A stretch of 64,000 bases of DNA from Collinsella aerofaciens (GCF_005844325.1 NZ_SPFY01000003.1:1-64000), one strand, 5' to 3'. Positions 50,762 to 60,293 are shown, counted from the stretch's first letter. Notes: generated by a model from the sequence alone, not told the origin. Translations and numbers: made by a program.

Positions 50762-52039
50762 ATGTCCACTAAGTATGCAATCGTTGGCGGCAAGCTCATC
50801 GACGGTACCGGTGCCGAGCCGGTCGAGAACTCCCTCGTTCTCGTCGACGACAACGGCAAGATCGAGTACGCCGGCACTATGCAGGACCTTCCCGAGGGCG
50901 TTGAGGTCATCGACGCCGCCGGCAAGACCGTCCTTCCCGGCCTGATCGACACCCATCTGCACTTCTCGGGCAACCTGACCGACGATGATACCGATTGGGT
51001 CATGCAGCCGCTCCTCGAGAAGCAGGCCGTCGCCGTCAAGCAGGCCTACGACTGCCTCACTCACGGCCTCACCACTGTCTGCGAGATCGGCCGCTTTGGT
51101 ATCCAGATCCGTGACTGCATCGACAAGGGCGTCTTTAAGGGCCCGCGCGTTCTGGCCACCGGCCTCGGCTTCTGCCGCGTTGCCGGCCACGGTGACTCCC
51201 ACCACTGCACCCAGGAGCTCAACAAGGAATCCCATCCCTGGGGCGACCAGGTCGACGGTCCTTGGGATCTGCGCAAGGCCGTCCGTCGTCGCCTGCGCGA
51301 GAACCCCGATGCCATCAAGATCTGGGCTACCGGTGGCGGCATCTGGCGCTGGGACTCCGGTCGCGACCAGCACTATTGCTCCGAGGAGATCCAGGCCGTA
51401 GTCGAAGAGGCAAAGATGGTCGGCATCCCCGTGTGGAGCCACTGCTACAACAACCACGCCGCTGCCTACGATTCCGTTCGCTTTGGCTGCGAGCAGCTGA
51501 TTCACGGCTTCGATATCGATGAGCGCACCATGGACCTCATGGCCGAGCAGGGCACCTTCTTCACCCCGACGATCGCCTTCCTGCCCACCTGGTACGCCAC
51601 CTATCCGCCCGTCTACGTCCCCGAGCTGCACGACAAGTACGAGGGCACCCTGGTCGAGAAGGAGCTGCAGCGCAACTACGACTGCCTGCGCGAGGCCAAG
51701 AAGCGCGGCGTCGTCATGACGATCGGCTCCGACTCCTTCTCCTTCGTCACCCCGTACGGCACCTGCTCCATCGAGGAGATGTACGAGTTCGTCGACAAGA
51801 TCGGCTTCACCCCGGTCGAGACCATCACCTGCGCCACCCTCAACGGTGCCAAGATGTGCCACATCGAGGACGAGACCGGTTCCATCGAGGCCGGCAAGTG
51901 CGCCGACCTGCTGGTCGTCAACGGTGACGTCGCCGCCGACATCCACGTGCTCAACACCGACAACATGGACGTCATCATGAAGGACGGCTGGATCGTCGAG
52001 GCGGGCACCTTTGGCGAGGCCAACAAATACAGCGCCTAA
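50762..52039 (+). CDS. Metal-dependent amidohydrolase
   Basis: The product has 425 residues; AGGAGG precedes the start. Metal ligands: His65 and His67 in LIDTHLHFSG, Lys in AIKIWATGGG (probably carbamylated), His in PVWSHCYNN, His in LIHGFDIDE and Asp in TIGSDSFSF. The frame with beta-strand ends (VGGKLIDGTG, VVNGDVAADI) is that of the imidazolonepropionase/Xaa-Pro-dipeptidase-like amidohydrolases. It should hydrolyse a C-N bond in a cyclic amide or a peptide. Very biased codon use suggests strong expression. The permease just upstream probably brings its substrate. Confidence 0.9.
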   Translation: MSTKYAIVGGKLIDGTGAEPVENSLVLVDDNGKIEYAGTMQDLPEGVEVIDAAGKTVLPGLIDTHLHFSGNLTDDDTDWVMQPLLEKQAVAVKQAYDCLTHGLTTVCEIGRFGIQIRDCIDKGVFKGPRVLATGLGFCRVAGHGDSHHCTQELNKESHPWGDQVDGPWDLRKAVRRRLRENPDAIKIWATGGGIWRWDSGRDQHYCSEEIQAVVEEAKMVGIPVWSHCYNNHAAAYDSVRFGCEQLIHGFDIDERTMDLMAEQGTFFTPTIAFLPTWYATYPPVYVPELHDKYEGTLVEKELQRNYDCLREAKKRGVVMTIGSDSFSFVTPYGTCSIEEMYEFVDKIGFTPVETITCATLNGAKMCHIEDETGSIEAGKCADLLVVNGDVAADIHVLNTDNMDVIMKDGWIVEAGTFGEANKYSA

Positions 52040-52080
52040 ACTACCGTTCATCGACGACTGGATGTAAAACACAGTATTTG

Positions 52081-52123
52081 ATTGCATAATGCAATGGAGA
52101 GGGTCGCTTGCGGCCCTCTTTAT
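52081..52123 (+). terminator. Palindrome and terminator after the amidohydrolase
   Basis: ATTGCATAATGCAAT (52081-52095) is a perfect odd palindrome. AGAGGGTCG and CGGCCCTCT (52098-52119, one G-T) with TTTATT then form a terminator. The palindrome shares TTGCATAAT with the ybaB control region. Confidence 0.65.
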
Positions 52124-52150
52124 TGCTATGGGTGCGATAGATAAAAGGGG

Positions 52151-53542
52151 ATGACGGTGGATTTAAACAGGCTGATTCTGGGCAAGAGCTACAACTCTAC
52201 CAAGGTCTTTCGTACGGCCCAGCATGTGGTCCAGGCCATCCTGCTCGGTGTTGTCGTTCCGGCGCTTATCCTGCTGCTTATCTGGGATTTAACCGATAAC
52301 CCCAATCCCGTTCCGGGCGTTGTCGTTATTGCCGGCATGGTCATGCTGTGCTTCTTTTTCTCGTATGTCTTTGTGGTCCCCGACGACCTCACATCGAGTG
52401 CAACCGACCGTACGCTCGCCATCGCATCAAAAATATTCGCCTACACGTCGCGCGGCCTTACGCCCGAAGCGGCCTTGGGCGCCTCTAAAATCATCCTGTC
52501 CGAGACCATCGCCTCTGCCATCTGCTTTACCGATGGCAAACAGGTGTTGGCAAGCTGGGGCGAGGACTCGGCAAAGTGCCCTGCCGGCACCCCGGTCGTG
52601 CTCAAGACCACGCTCAGTGTGATTGAGACGGGCGAGCAGAGTGTGTTTTCGCGTGACACCTCCAATGAGACGGGCGGTTATTTTCCCCGTCTGCGCGCCG
52701 GCATTGTCGCGCCGCTTACCGTGCGCGGGCATTGCGTGGGCACACTCGAGCTGTACTATCCCCGCCTGAGCAGCATCGATATGCGCCAGACGGCGTTGGC
52801 CTCGGGCTTTGCCGATCTCATTTCCACGCAGCTCGCCAGCTTTGAGCTCGAGCGCCAGGACGAGCTTACGGCCCGCGTGGAGCTGCGTGCCTTGCAATCA
52901 CAGGTCGATCCTCATTTTCTATTCAATACCATTAGCACGATCGTGTCGCTCGTTCGAACCGAGCCCGACAAGGCGCGATCGCTGTTGATCGACTTTTCCA
53001 ACTACTATCGTCAGACGCTTTCTGATTCCGATACGCTCACCACGCTCGAGCACGAGGTGGAACAGGGCACTCGTTATATCAATCTTATGCAGGCCCGGTA
53101 TGGCGACGGCCGTCTGCGCGTTTCGGTCGACATCGACTTTGAGGTGCGCGACAGCCTGGTACCGCCGTTTATCTTGCAGCCGCTGCTCGAAAACTGCATC
53201 AAGCATGCGCAGCGCGAGACCGAGCCGCTTTCTATTCGTGTTAGGGCTTTTGAGACCGATGACGGCTTGGAGATCATCGTCGAAGATGACGGCATCGGTA
53301 TGAGCGAAGAAGTCTGCGCGCATCTGTTTGAGCAGCATCGCCGAGAGGAGCCCGAGAGCATTACCGCCGACGGCTCCATCAAGCGAGGTTGCGGCCTGGC
53401 GCTCTTCAACGTGCTTCAGCGCATCCATTTCTTTTACGGAGAAGATTCTGGCATGCGCGTGAAGTCCCAGGAGGGCGTGGGAACGCAGGTCATCGTCGAG
53501 CTGAACGGCGAGCCGCATGAGCCAGCGCCGCTAACGGTGTAG
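52151..53542 (+). CDS. LytS-type sensor histidine kinase (first pair)
   Basis: The product has 463 residues. Two helices near 25-75 (VVQAILLGVVVPALILLLIW and VVIAGMVMLCFFFSYVFVV) anchor it. A GAF-like domain spans about 90-225. The His-kinase region reads ALQSQVDPHFLFNTISTIV, with the phosphorylated His in DPHFLFN, and is followed by the ATPase domain (QPLLENCIKHAQ, EDDGIGMSEE, GCGLALFNVLQRI). It signals to the LytTR regulator encoded 39 bases downstream. The stimulus is unknown; the lack of the 5TM LytS domain means another input than in LytS proper. Confidence 0.92.
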   Translation: MTVDLNRLILGKSYNSTKVFRTAQHVVQAILLGVVVPALILLLIWDLTDNPNPVPGVVVIAGMVMLCFFFSYVFVVPDDLTSSATDRTLAIASKIFAYTSRGLTPEAALGASKIILSETIASAICFTDGKQVLASWGEDSAKCPAGTPVVLKTTLSVIETGEQSVFSRDTSNETGGYFPRLRAGIVAPLTVRGHCVGTLELYYPRLSSIDMRQTALASGFADLISTQLASFELERQDELTARVELRALQSQVDPHFLFNTISTIVSLVRTEPDKARSLLIDFSNYYRQTLSDSDTLTTLEHEVEQGTRYINLMQARYGDGRLRVSVDIDFEVRDSLVPPFILQPLLENCIKHAQRETEPLSIRVRAFETDDGLEIIVEDDGIGMSEEVCAHLFEQHRREEPESITADGSIKRGCGLALFNVLQRIHFFYGEDSGMRVKSQEGVGTQVIVELNGEPHEPAPLTV

Positions 53543-53580
53543 CACGCGGTTGGATTGAGAGAAAAAGAGGGGAAGCGCAT

Positions 53581-54315
53581 ATGTCCGAAGGCTGGAACAT
53601 CCTGGTGGTTGATGACGAGCCTCCCATTAGGGCTGAGCTACGCTATCTGTTGGAAAAGGATACGCGTGTAGGTCAGATTGCCGAGGCGGGCAATGTCACC
53701 GAAGCCGTGGAGTCGATTCTGTCGAACAAGCCCGACGTGCTGTTTTTAGACATTACCATGCCCGGTCGCTCGGGAATTGAGCTTGCCGAGACGCTGCAGA
53801 ACCTAAAGACGCCGCCGGTCGTGGTGTTTGTGACGGCATTTGCCGAGTATGCGGCCGATGCCTATAACCTCGATGCGGTCGATTACATCGTCAAACCGGT
53901 CGAGGATGCCCGCCTGTCAAAGGCGCTCGACAAGATCGAGACTGCCCTGGGCGCTCGCCGTGTCGTCCATGCTCCGCGCCAGCCTTTGCGCCTGACGGTG
54001 GATCGCGGGGGCAAAAAGGTGTTCATTCCCGTGGCGGATGTCTGCTACTTTGAGGCGCGCGCCGATTTTTGCAACGCCGTCTGCGCCGAGGGGACGTATC
54101 TGATCAATGAGTCGATTTCCTCGCTCGAGCGTCGCCTGGCCTCCGAGGGCTTTATCCGCGTCCATCGCAGCTATCTGGTTAATTTGGAAGACGTACATAA
54201 TGTCGAGATCGGCTCCACGGGCCTGATGGAGCTCAGGCTCGATCGCGTAACCTCGACGGTGCCCGTGTCCCGCCGTCGCGCTGCCGAGGTCAAATCGCAC
54301 TTGGGGCTTGCGTAA
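53581..54315 (+). CDS. LytTR response regulator (first pair)
   Basis: The product has 244 residues. The receiver domain spans 1-120, with acidic pair DDE and phospho-Asp in DVLFLDITMPG, Thr in VFVTAFAEYA and Lys in DYIVKPVE. The LytTR DNA-binding domain spans 140-244, with VADVCYFEARADFCNAV, FIRVHRSYLVNL and VPVSRRRA. It pairs with the kinase just upstream. LytTR proteins bind direct repeats near promoters of surface and wall genes. Confidence 0.95.
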   Translation: MSEGWNILVVDDEPPIRAELRYLLEKDTRVGQIAEAGNVTEAVESILSNKPDVLFLDITMPGRSGIELAETLQNLKTPPVVVFVTAFAEYAADAYNLDAVDYIVKPVEDARLSKALDKIETALGARRVVHAPRQPLRLTVDRGGKKVFIPVADVCYFEARADFCNAVCAEGTYLINESISSLERRLASEGFIRVHRSYLVNLEDVHNVEIGSTGLMELRLDRVTSTVPVSRRRAAEVKSHLGLA

Positions 54316-54406
54316 GGGTCGGTGTGCCATCGTTTGCCGTTACAGGTTTGGCATGACTGTGCGGTGGGCATAATGGATTGCATCGAATGAAATCGAAAGG
54401 ATTATT

Positions 54407-55351
54407 ATGCCCGCGCTCATTACGCATCATCTGTTTGGCGAGGAAAGCATCGACCGTCTTCCGCGAGGCGTTATCACGTCCGACGAGGAGCGCATCGCCT
54501 TTATCCTGGGAAACCAAGGTCCCGACCCGTTCTTCTTTCACATGCTCACGCCGCGCATTTCCGACTGCATGTCGCTTGCTCAGGTCATGCACCGCTCGCG
54601 CATGTCGCGCCAGTTCTCGTGCCTGCGCGACGGCGTGTCACACCTGCAGCCGCGCGATGCCAATCTGGGTCGCGCCTTTGCGCTGGGCCTGCTGTCGCAC
54701 TATGTGCTCGATCGCAATGCCCATCCCTTTGTCTACGAGCAGCAGTTTGGCATTGTCGAGTCCGATCCCGAGCTCGAGGCTTCGGGCAGTCAAGTTCATG
54801 CCGTGCTCGAAAGCGACCTGGACGTGCTGATGCTGCAGCTCAAGCGCGATGGGGCAACGGTCGAGGATTATCCGCCGGCGGGCGAGATCGTCACTACCGA
54901 CCGCATCAATCGCGTTGCCGGCGTGCTGATGAGCTATGTTGCCGGACGCGTGTACGGCATCGATATCCCGGTGGGGGAGTACGGCGGCGCCGTAGACGAC
55001 ATGCAGCTGCTCTACCGCACTATCGAGCCGGCCGGTTCGGCCAAGACGCGCGCGATTGCCCTGCTCGAGGGCTTGGTGCACGATTATTCGCTGCTCGACG
55101 GCCTTGCGCACCGCGTGACGACCGAGCTGCCCGAGCGTACCGGCAACCTGGGCCACTTGGCATGGAAAAGCCCCTTTACCGATGAAATCTCGACCGAGAG
55201 CTTCCCCGAGGTCTTTGACCGCGCACTGCTCGATTACGAGCTCACCGTCGCCCGCTTTATCGAGACCGGCGATATGGAAGCCGTGACCAACCACGTCAAT
55301 TACAGCGGTCGCGTGCTCGGCGCCGACGAAGAGTTCGACCGCGAGGAGTAG
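54407..55351 (+). CDS. Zinc-dependent phospholipase C-like protein
   Basis: The product has 314 residues; GAAAGGA precedes the start. Features of the Zn-dependent PLC-like family: PALITHHLFGEE at the N-terminus, ILGNQGPDPFFFH and LGLLSHYVLDRNAHPFVYEQ, with His and Asp metal ligands. Members are common cytoplasmic proteins of Firmicutes and Actinobacteria with no proven substrate; lipid or phosphoester hydrolysis is inferred from the fold. No signal peptide is present. GGGCATAATGG upstream (near 54365) is a likely -10 region. Confidence 0.85.
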   Translation: MPALITHHLFGEESIDRLPRGVITSDEERIAFILGNQGPDPFFFHMLTPRISDCMSLAQVMHRSRMSRQFSCLRDGVSHLQPRDANLGRAFALGLLSHYVLDRNAHPFVYEQQFGIVESDPELEASGSQVHAVLESDLDVLMLQLKRDGATVEDYPPAGEIVTTDRINRVAGVLMSYVAGRVYGIDIPVGEYGGAVDDMQLLYRTIEPAGSAKTRAIALLEGLVHDYSLLDGLAHRVTTELPERTGNLGHLAWKSPFTDEISTESFPEVFDRALLDYELTVARFIETGDMEAVTNHVNYSGRVLGADEEFDREE

Positions 55352-55405
55352 GGCTCGTGCGTGCCCCTTTGCCGAATCCTTACCGGCGCCTCTGGGCAAT
55401 TGGGG

Positions 55406-55411
55406 TACGAT
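55406..55411 (+). promoter_or_regulatory. Likely -10 box of the MFS gene
   Basis: TTGGGGTACGAT places TACGAT 41 bases before the start. The GGGGTA context recurs at 42189 and 56806. No clear -35 box is visible. Confidence 0.4.
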
Positions 55412-55452
55412 GAACTAACTGCATATCGGGCGAATACGAAGGGGCCCTGTCC

Positions 55453-56703
55453 ATGAAATACACCAAGCTCGAGCGTAACTGGGTTATGTACGATGTGGGC
55501 AACTCGGCCCTCGTGCTGCTCAATACCTCGGTGGTGCCCATCTACTTTAACGCCATCAATACCGGTGCTTCCTCGGCAGACCTGGTGGTCGCTTGGGGCA
55601 ACGCGCAGACGATTGCCTCGCTGGTCATTGCCATGCTCATGCCCATTCTGGGCGCGCTTGCCGATTACGCCGGCAACAAGATCAAGTTCTTCTTGGGCTT
55701 CTTCCTCACGGGCCTGGTTCTTTGCCTGGCGCAGGCTATCCCCATGTCCGCCATGGCATTTTTGACCGTGTACGTGCTGTGCACCATCGGCCTTAACTCT
55801 TCTATGACGTTCTACGACGCTATGCTGCCCGACATTACCACCGACGAGCGCATGGATGCCGTGTCCAGCTCGGGCTATGCCTGGGGCTACATCGGTTCCA
55901 CCGTGCCGTTCATCATCTGCCTGGCGCTTATCATGGGTGGCCCCGCTCTTGGCGTCCCCACCATGCTGGCAACGCGTCTGTCGTTTGTCATCACCGGTGC
56001 CTGGTGGCTCATCTTTACCCTGCCGCTCATTCGCACCTATAAGCAAAAGTACGGTCGCGAGCGCGGTCCCGAGGACACCATCGGCCACATCGTGGGCGGC
56101 GTGTTCTCCGAGGTCGGACACACCATGCGCGAGATCGCCCACAACAAGACCGTGCTGGTCTACATGATCGCGTTCTTCTTCTACATCGATGGTGTCCATA
56201 CGGTCATCTCCATGGCAACCAGCTACGGCTCGGCTTTGGGCATCGATTCGACCCAGCTGGTGCTGGCGCTGCTCGTTACGCAGTTCGTCGCTTTCCCGTC
56301 CGCCATCATCTACGGCAAGCTCGCCGGTCGCGTGGGCACGCTCAACATGATCATGGTGGCCGTCGCCGCCTACATGGGCATCGTGCTCTTTGCCGCGTTT
56401 TTCCTCAAGACCGCCTTTGAGTTTTGGGTGCTCGCTATTTTGGTTGGCCTGTTCCAAGGCGGCGTGCAGGCGCTGAGCCGCAGCTATTTTGGCCGCATCA
56501 TCCCCAAGGAAAAGTCCAACGAGTACTACGGCTTCTTTGATATCTTTGGCCGCTACGCAAGCGTGATGGGCACCTTCCTGGTGTCGGTTGTCACCTCGCT
56601 GACCGGCAACCCGTCGTTGGGCGTCCTTTCTATTGGTGTTCTGCTGGTTGTTGGCTTTGTGCTGCTGGTCCGTCTGTCCCGCATGGCTCAGGCGGCGGCG
56701 TAA
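55453..56703 (+). CDS. MFS transporter, UMF1 family
   Basis: The product has 416 residues with about twelve helices. The start (KLERNWVMYDVGNSALVLL) matches the UMF1/Atg22-like family, whose first helix carries W-x-x-YD-x-x-NS. RSYFGRIIPKEKSNEYYGFFDIFGRYAS in the second half is also typical. Relatives export or recycle amino acids, but substrates in bacteria are largely unknown. Confidence 0.92.
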   Translation: MKYTKLERNWVMYDVGNSALVLLNTSVVPIYFNAINTGASSADLVVAWGNAQTIASLVIAMLMPILGALADYAGNKIKFFLGFFLTGLVLCLAQAIPMSAMAFLTVYVLCTIGLNSSMTFYDAMLPDITTDERMDAVSSSGYAWGYIGSTVPFIICLALIMGGPALGVPTMLATRLSFVITGAWWLIFTLPLIRTYKQKYGRERGPEDTIGHIVGGVFSEVGHTMREIAHNKTVLVYMIAFFFYIDGVHTVISMATSYGSALGIDSTQLVLALLVTQFVAFPSAIIYGKLAGRVGTLNMIMVAVAAYMGIVLFAAFFLKTAFEFWVLAILVGLFQGGVQALSRSYFGRIIPKEKSNEYYGFFDIFGRYASVMGTFLVSVVTSLTGNPSLGVLSIGVLLVVGFVLLVRLSRMAQAAA

Positions 56704-56805
56704 GGCAACCGGGCTCAGTACTGCAATTGTGCCTATCTGCAGTACTCTTTTGGAAGTAGCCGCATAAATCATTCTGACTTCCGAACAATGTTTAGCCCAA
56801 GTGGG

Positions 56806-56863
56806 TATGATGGAAACAGCTAGGTCGCGGGGCGTCGCCTGTGTTTGGCGGCGCCCCGTTTTT
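56806..56863 (+). promoter_or_regulatory. Promoter and leader hairpin of the glycosyltransferase gene
   Basis: GGGTATGATGG gives a -10 box, TATGAT (56806-56811). About 17 bases on, a 12-bp stem (56828-56839 with 56847-56858, one G-T) is followed by TTTTT. It lies after the promoter, so it is in the leader, not at the end of the gene before. AAGGAGGG follows. Confidence 0.5.
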
Positions 56864-56885
56864 GTGTTGCAAGGAGGGCAAAGGT

Positions 56886-58073
56886 ATGAACGCCACGGTT
56901 GTGATCCCAACATATTGGGCAGGCGATGATACCCAAGCAAACGCTCCCGGCACCTACGATCACTCGACGTCGCTCAATGCCGCCAACCCGGAACTCGATC
57001 GCTGCCTGACTTCGCTCGAACAGGTGCGCGACATTCCGCGCATCATTCTCTTGGTGGTCTGTCCGGTTTCTGCCACGTCCGACGTATCCCATCGCGTGCA
57101 CGAAATCGTTAATGCGCATCCCTCACTTAAGGTCACCATCGTTACCAATACTCAGGCTTCGCGTGTTGCCGACCGCGTGGCACAGATTGCGCCCAAAGGT
57201 TCGGGCGAGTGCGTGAGCCTGCGCGGCTACGGCGCCATCCGCAACATGGGTCTTGCCTGCGCGGCGGTGCTGGGGCACGACGCGGTTGTGTTTTTGGATG
57301 ACGACGAGACCGTCATCGATGCCGACTTTATGAAGCGTGCGACCTATGCACTGGGTCAACAGACACGTCAGGGCCTGCCGATTTTAGTCAAGAGCGGATA
57401 CTTTTACGATCGCGACGGGTCGCCGCTGGCTCCCACGGACAAAGCGGGCATTTGCCATCGCTGGTGGACCAAGCGTATCGAGTTCAATCGCTGGATGAAA
57501 AAGGCGCTCTCGGGCACCCGCATCTCGCGCTCCAATTACGTATGCGGCGGCCTGATGGCCCTGCACGCCCGCGCCTTTACACGCGTGGCCTTCGACCCGT
57601 TTATCACCCGCGGCGAGGATCTGGACTACCTGTTTAACATGCGCATGTTCGGCTACGACGTGTGGTTCGATAACGAGTGGACCGTGCGCCACCTGCCGCC
57701 CGAGTCCGAGAAGCGCTCGCCGCGCTTTATGCAGGACGTGTACCGTTGGTACTACGAGCGGGCCAAGCTGACGTTCGCTGCGCACCAAAAGGAGCTCATT
57801 CCGGTTACGGCCGCATCACTCATGCCCTATCCGGGTCCGTGGATCTCGCGCGAGCTCGACGACCGCGTGCGCAAGACCGCCATGGTTCGCAGCATGTTTA
57901 CCCGCGAGCACGAGGGGTATCTGCGCATCTGGCGTCATGGTATTGACGAGGCCAAGACCTATGCCCGCCAAAACGCCGCAAGCTACCTGCGTTTTCAGAG
58001 TTTCTGGCCCAAGATCATGGATGAACTTTGGCGCGACGCACAACTGATTAGCATCCTGGAGGGGGCTGAATGA
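56886..58073 (+). CDS. Glycosyltransferase family 2-like protein
   Basis: The product has 395 residues; AAGGAGGG precedes ATG 56886. It starts with the GT-A strand NATVVIPTYWAG. The nucleotide-sugar and metal site is VVFLDDDETVIDADF, and a later ITRGEDLDYLFNMRMFGYDVWFD has the acidic ED motif of catalysis. No membrane helix is seen, so it acts on the inner side of the membrane or in the cytoplasm. Sugar and acceptor are unknown. Its TGA overlaps the start of the next kinase gene, tying its expression to a two-component pair. Confidence 0.85.
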   Translation: MNATVVIPTYWAGDDTQANAPGTYDHSTSLNAANPELDRCLTSLEQVRDIPRIILLVVCPVSATSDVSHRVHEIVNAHPSLKVTIVTNTQASRVADRVAQIAPKGSGECVSLRGYGAIRNMGLACAAVLGHDAVVFLDDDETVIDADFMKRATYALGQQTRQGLPILVKSGYFYDRDGSPLAPTDKAGICHRWWTKRIEFNRWMKKALSGTRISRSNYVCGGLMALHARAFTRVAFDPFITRGEDLDYLFNMRMFGYDVWFDNEWTVRHLPPESEKRSPRFMQDVYRWYYERAKLTFAAHQKELIPVTAASLMPYPGPWISRELDDRVRKTAMVRSMFTREHEGYLRIWRHGIDEAKTYARQNAASYLRFQSFWPKIMDELWRDAQLISILEGAE

Positions 58074-59413
58074 TCGACCGCCGCGCCCAGCGCGATAATT
58101 CAATTTCAATCTTTCGCATCATCGCCGTTGTCTGCGCCGTTTGCGTGTTGGTGTACTTTATCTTTGCCCTGGCGACTGGCATTGAGCCGATTGCCACGGT
58201 GATCGCCTGTGCGCTGCTGTGTATCTTCCTGTGCATCTTTATCTATTTGACGCTCAACCCCGATTCGGTACGCTCCCAGTACACCGAGGAGACGCTCTCG
58301 GTTGCCTCGGCCATGCTCGAGGACATTAAGGGCGGCCTGACGCAGGAATCGGCGCTTTTGGTGTGCCGGCGTATTCTGCCCGAGACACGTGCCATGACCG
58401 TTGCCATCACCGATGAGAGCAACGTGCTGGCCTGCGCGGGCGAGTTCGAGGAAAAGCTGCTGCCCGATTCGCCCATCCATACGCTCGCCACGCGCTACGT
58501 CATTGAGCACGGCATCGTGCAGTCGTTCAACCGCGTGGTGGACGTGGTGGGTTCGGATGGCTCGCACAACCATGTTCCCGCCGGCATCATCGCGCCCATC
58601 AAGGTGGGCGACCGCACCGTCGGCACGCTCAAGTTCTACTACAAGACCCCGCGTGCCGTCGACCGTACCCAGTATGCGCTCGCCTCGGGTTTTGCCGAGA
58701 TCCTGTCCACGCAGCTCGCCATCCACGAGCTCGAGGTGCAAAAGGAACTGACGGCCCGTGCCGAGGTGCGTGCCCTGCAGGCGCAGATCAACCCGCACTT
58801 TCTGTTCAACACGCTCAACACCATCGCGTCGTTTACGCGTACCGACCCGCTGCGTGCCCGCGAGCTGCTGCGCGAGTTTTCCTCGTTCTATCGCGCCACG
58901 CTCGACAACTCGGGGTCGCTTATCCCGGTCTCGCGCGAGGTTGCCCAGACCAAGCGCTACCTGACGTTTGAGAAGGCGCGCTTTGGCGAGGACCGCGTAC
59001 TGGCGACCTTCGATGTCTCCGAAGATGTCGAGGACACGTTGGTCCCGGCCTTTGTAATCCAGCCCATTGTCGAGAACGCCGTGCGGCATGGCATGGGCGA
59101 TGGCGATGCCCTGCAGATCGATGTGACCGTCCATCAAGACGGCGACGACGCAATCCTGATTGCCGTGGCCGACAACGGCGTGGGCATGGACGAGGGCACC
59201 GCCGCCAGGCTGTTTGATGAGCGCTCCGCCCGCCCCGATGCCAGTTCCCCGCAAGGCGGCGGCGCCGGCGTGGCCATGCACAATATTTCTGAGCGCATCC
59301 ATCGCTTTTATGGACCGCACTCTTATACGCGCGTCGAATCGGCGCCGGGCAAGGGCACCAAAGTGCTCCTGCATCTTGATTTGTCAGAGAGCATCTTTGA
59401 CATTCAAGAGTAA
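58070..59413 (+). CDS. LytS-type sensor histidine kinase (second pair)
   Basis: The product has 447 residues; its start overlaps the glycosyltransferase stop (ATGA). Two helices at about 15-60 (IIAVVCAVCVLVYFIFAL and ATVIACALLCIFLCIFIYL), a GAF-like domain at about 75-215, His in INPHFLFNTLNTIASF, and ATPase motifs QPIVENAVRHGMG, VADNGVGMDEG and GGGAGVAMHNISERI are visible. It is clearly paralogous to the kinase at 52151. The two share domain order, the EKELTAR-type linker (QKELTARAEVRALQ versus QDELTARVELRALQ) and genome context. Confidence 0.92.
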   Translation: MIDRRAQRDNSISIFRIIAVVCAVCVLVYFIFALATGIEPIATVIACALLCIFLCIFIYLTLNPDSVRSQYTEETLSVASAMLEDIKGGLTQESALLVCRRILPETRAMTVAITDESNVLACAGEFEEKLLPDSPIHTLATRYVIEHGIVQSFNRVVDVVGSDGSHNHVPAGIIAPIKVGDRTVGTLKFYYKTPRAVDRTQYALASGFAEILSTQLAIHELEVQKELTARAEVRALQAQINPHFLFNTLNTIASFTRTDPLRARELLREFSSFYRATLDNSGSLIPVSREVAQTKRYLTFEKARFGEDRVLATFDVSEDVEDTLVPAFVIQPIVENAVRHGMGDGDALQIDVTVHQDGDDAILIAVADNGVGMDEGTAARLFDERSARPDASSPQGGGAGVAMHNISERIHRFYGPHSYTRVESAPGKGTKVLLHLDLSESIFDIQE

Positions 59414-59485
59414 AATAAAAGGCTATGGGCTCAACGCCAAGCGGCGGATGCCCAGCGTAGTTTGTTGACGAAAGGTTTAATCCCT

Positions 59486-60202
59486 ATGCTGCGTGCGATG
59501 ATTGTGGATGATGAGGCCCCGGCCCGTTCGGAACTTCGCTTCTTGCTCGAGCAGACGGGCAAGATCGGCACGATCACTGAGGCGTCGAGCGTCCGCTCCG
59601 CCATTGAGATGCTGATGGAAAGCCGCGTCGATGTCGTCTTTCTCGATATCTCGATGCCCGGCGCTTCTGGTCTGCAGCTTGCCGAGGCGCTACATAAGCT
59701 TAAGAATCCGCCGGCGATTGTGTTTGTGACCGCGTATAGCGATCATGCCGTCGAGGCGTTCGACGTAGATGCCGTCGATTACCTAATGAAGCCGGTTGAG
59801 GAGGCACGTCTGGATCGCGCGATCGAGAAGGTCATGCAACACGCCAAGCCCGTCACGGACAGCAAAGCCACCATCGAGCGCATTCCGGTGGAAAAGGGCG
59901 GCCGTAAGGTCCTCATTCCCGTGGATGACATTCGCTTCATCATGGCCAAGGACGATTACTCCTGTATCTATACCGTCGATGATCGTTTTCTATCGACGAC
60001 TTCGTTGGCGCAGTTCGAGGCCAAGCTTTGCGACTTTGGCTTCTTTCGCGTTCATCGCCGCTATATCGTCAACTTGGCGTGCGTCACAGATGTCGAGACG
60101 GTGCCCTCGGGCGCTATCCAACTGGGCATTACGGGCGTCGACGAACGCGTGCCGGTCTCGCGCCGCCGCGTTGTGCCGCTCAAGAAGGCCCTGAGCCTCT
60201 AG
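59486..60202 (+). CDS. LytTR response regulator (second pair)
   Basis: The product has 238 residues. ATG 59486 follows GAAAGG. The receiver domain has DDEAPARSE, phospho-Asp in DVVFLDISMPG, VFVTAYSDHA and DYLMKPVE; the LytTR domain has VDDIRFIMAKDDYSCIY, FRVHRRYIVNL and VPVSRRRV. It is close in layout to the regulator at 53581, pointing to an old duplication of the pair. Confidence 0.95.
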   Translation: MLRAMIVDDEAPARSELRFLLEQTGKIGTITEASSVRSAIEMLMESRVDVVFLDISMPGASGLQLAEALHKLKNPPAIVFVTAYSDHAVEAFDVDAVDYLMKPVEEARLDRAIEKVMQHAKPVTDSKATIERIPVEKGGRKVLIPVDDIRFIMAKDDYSCIYTVDDRFLSTTSLAQFEAKLCDFGFFRVHRRYIVNLACVTDVETVPSGAIQLGITGVDERVPVSRRRVVPLKKALSL

Positions 60203-60209
60203 CACACTG

Positions 60210-60257
60210 GCCCCGCAGCCCTGTAGACCAATTGTCTGCGGAGCCGTGGGGCTTTTT
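60210..60257 (+). terminator. Terminator of the second two-component operon
   Basis: GGCCCC and GTGGGGC close a branched hairpin with CCGCAG/CTGCGG inside; TTTTT follows. Confidence 0.7.
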
Positions 60258-60293
60258 GTATATACGTCGAATCGGTTTTGCAGAAGGGATCCC

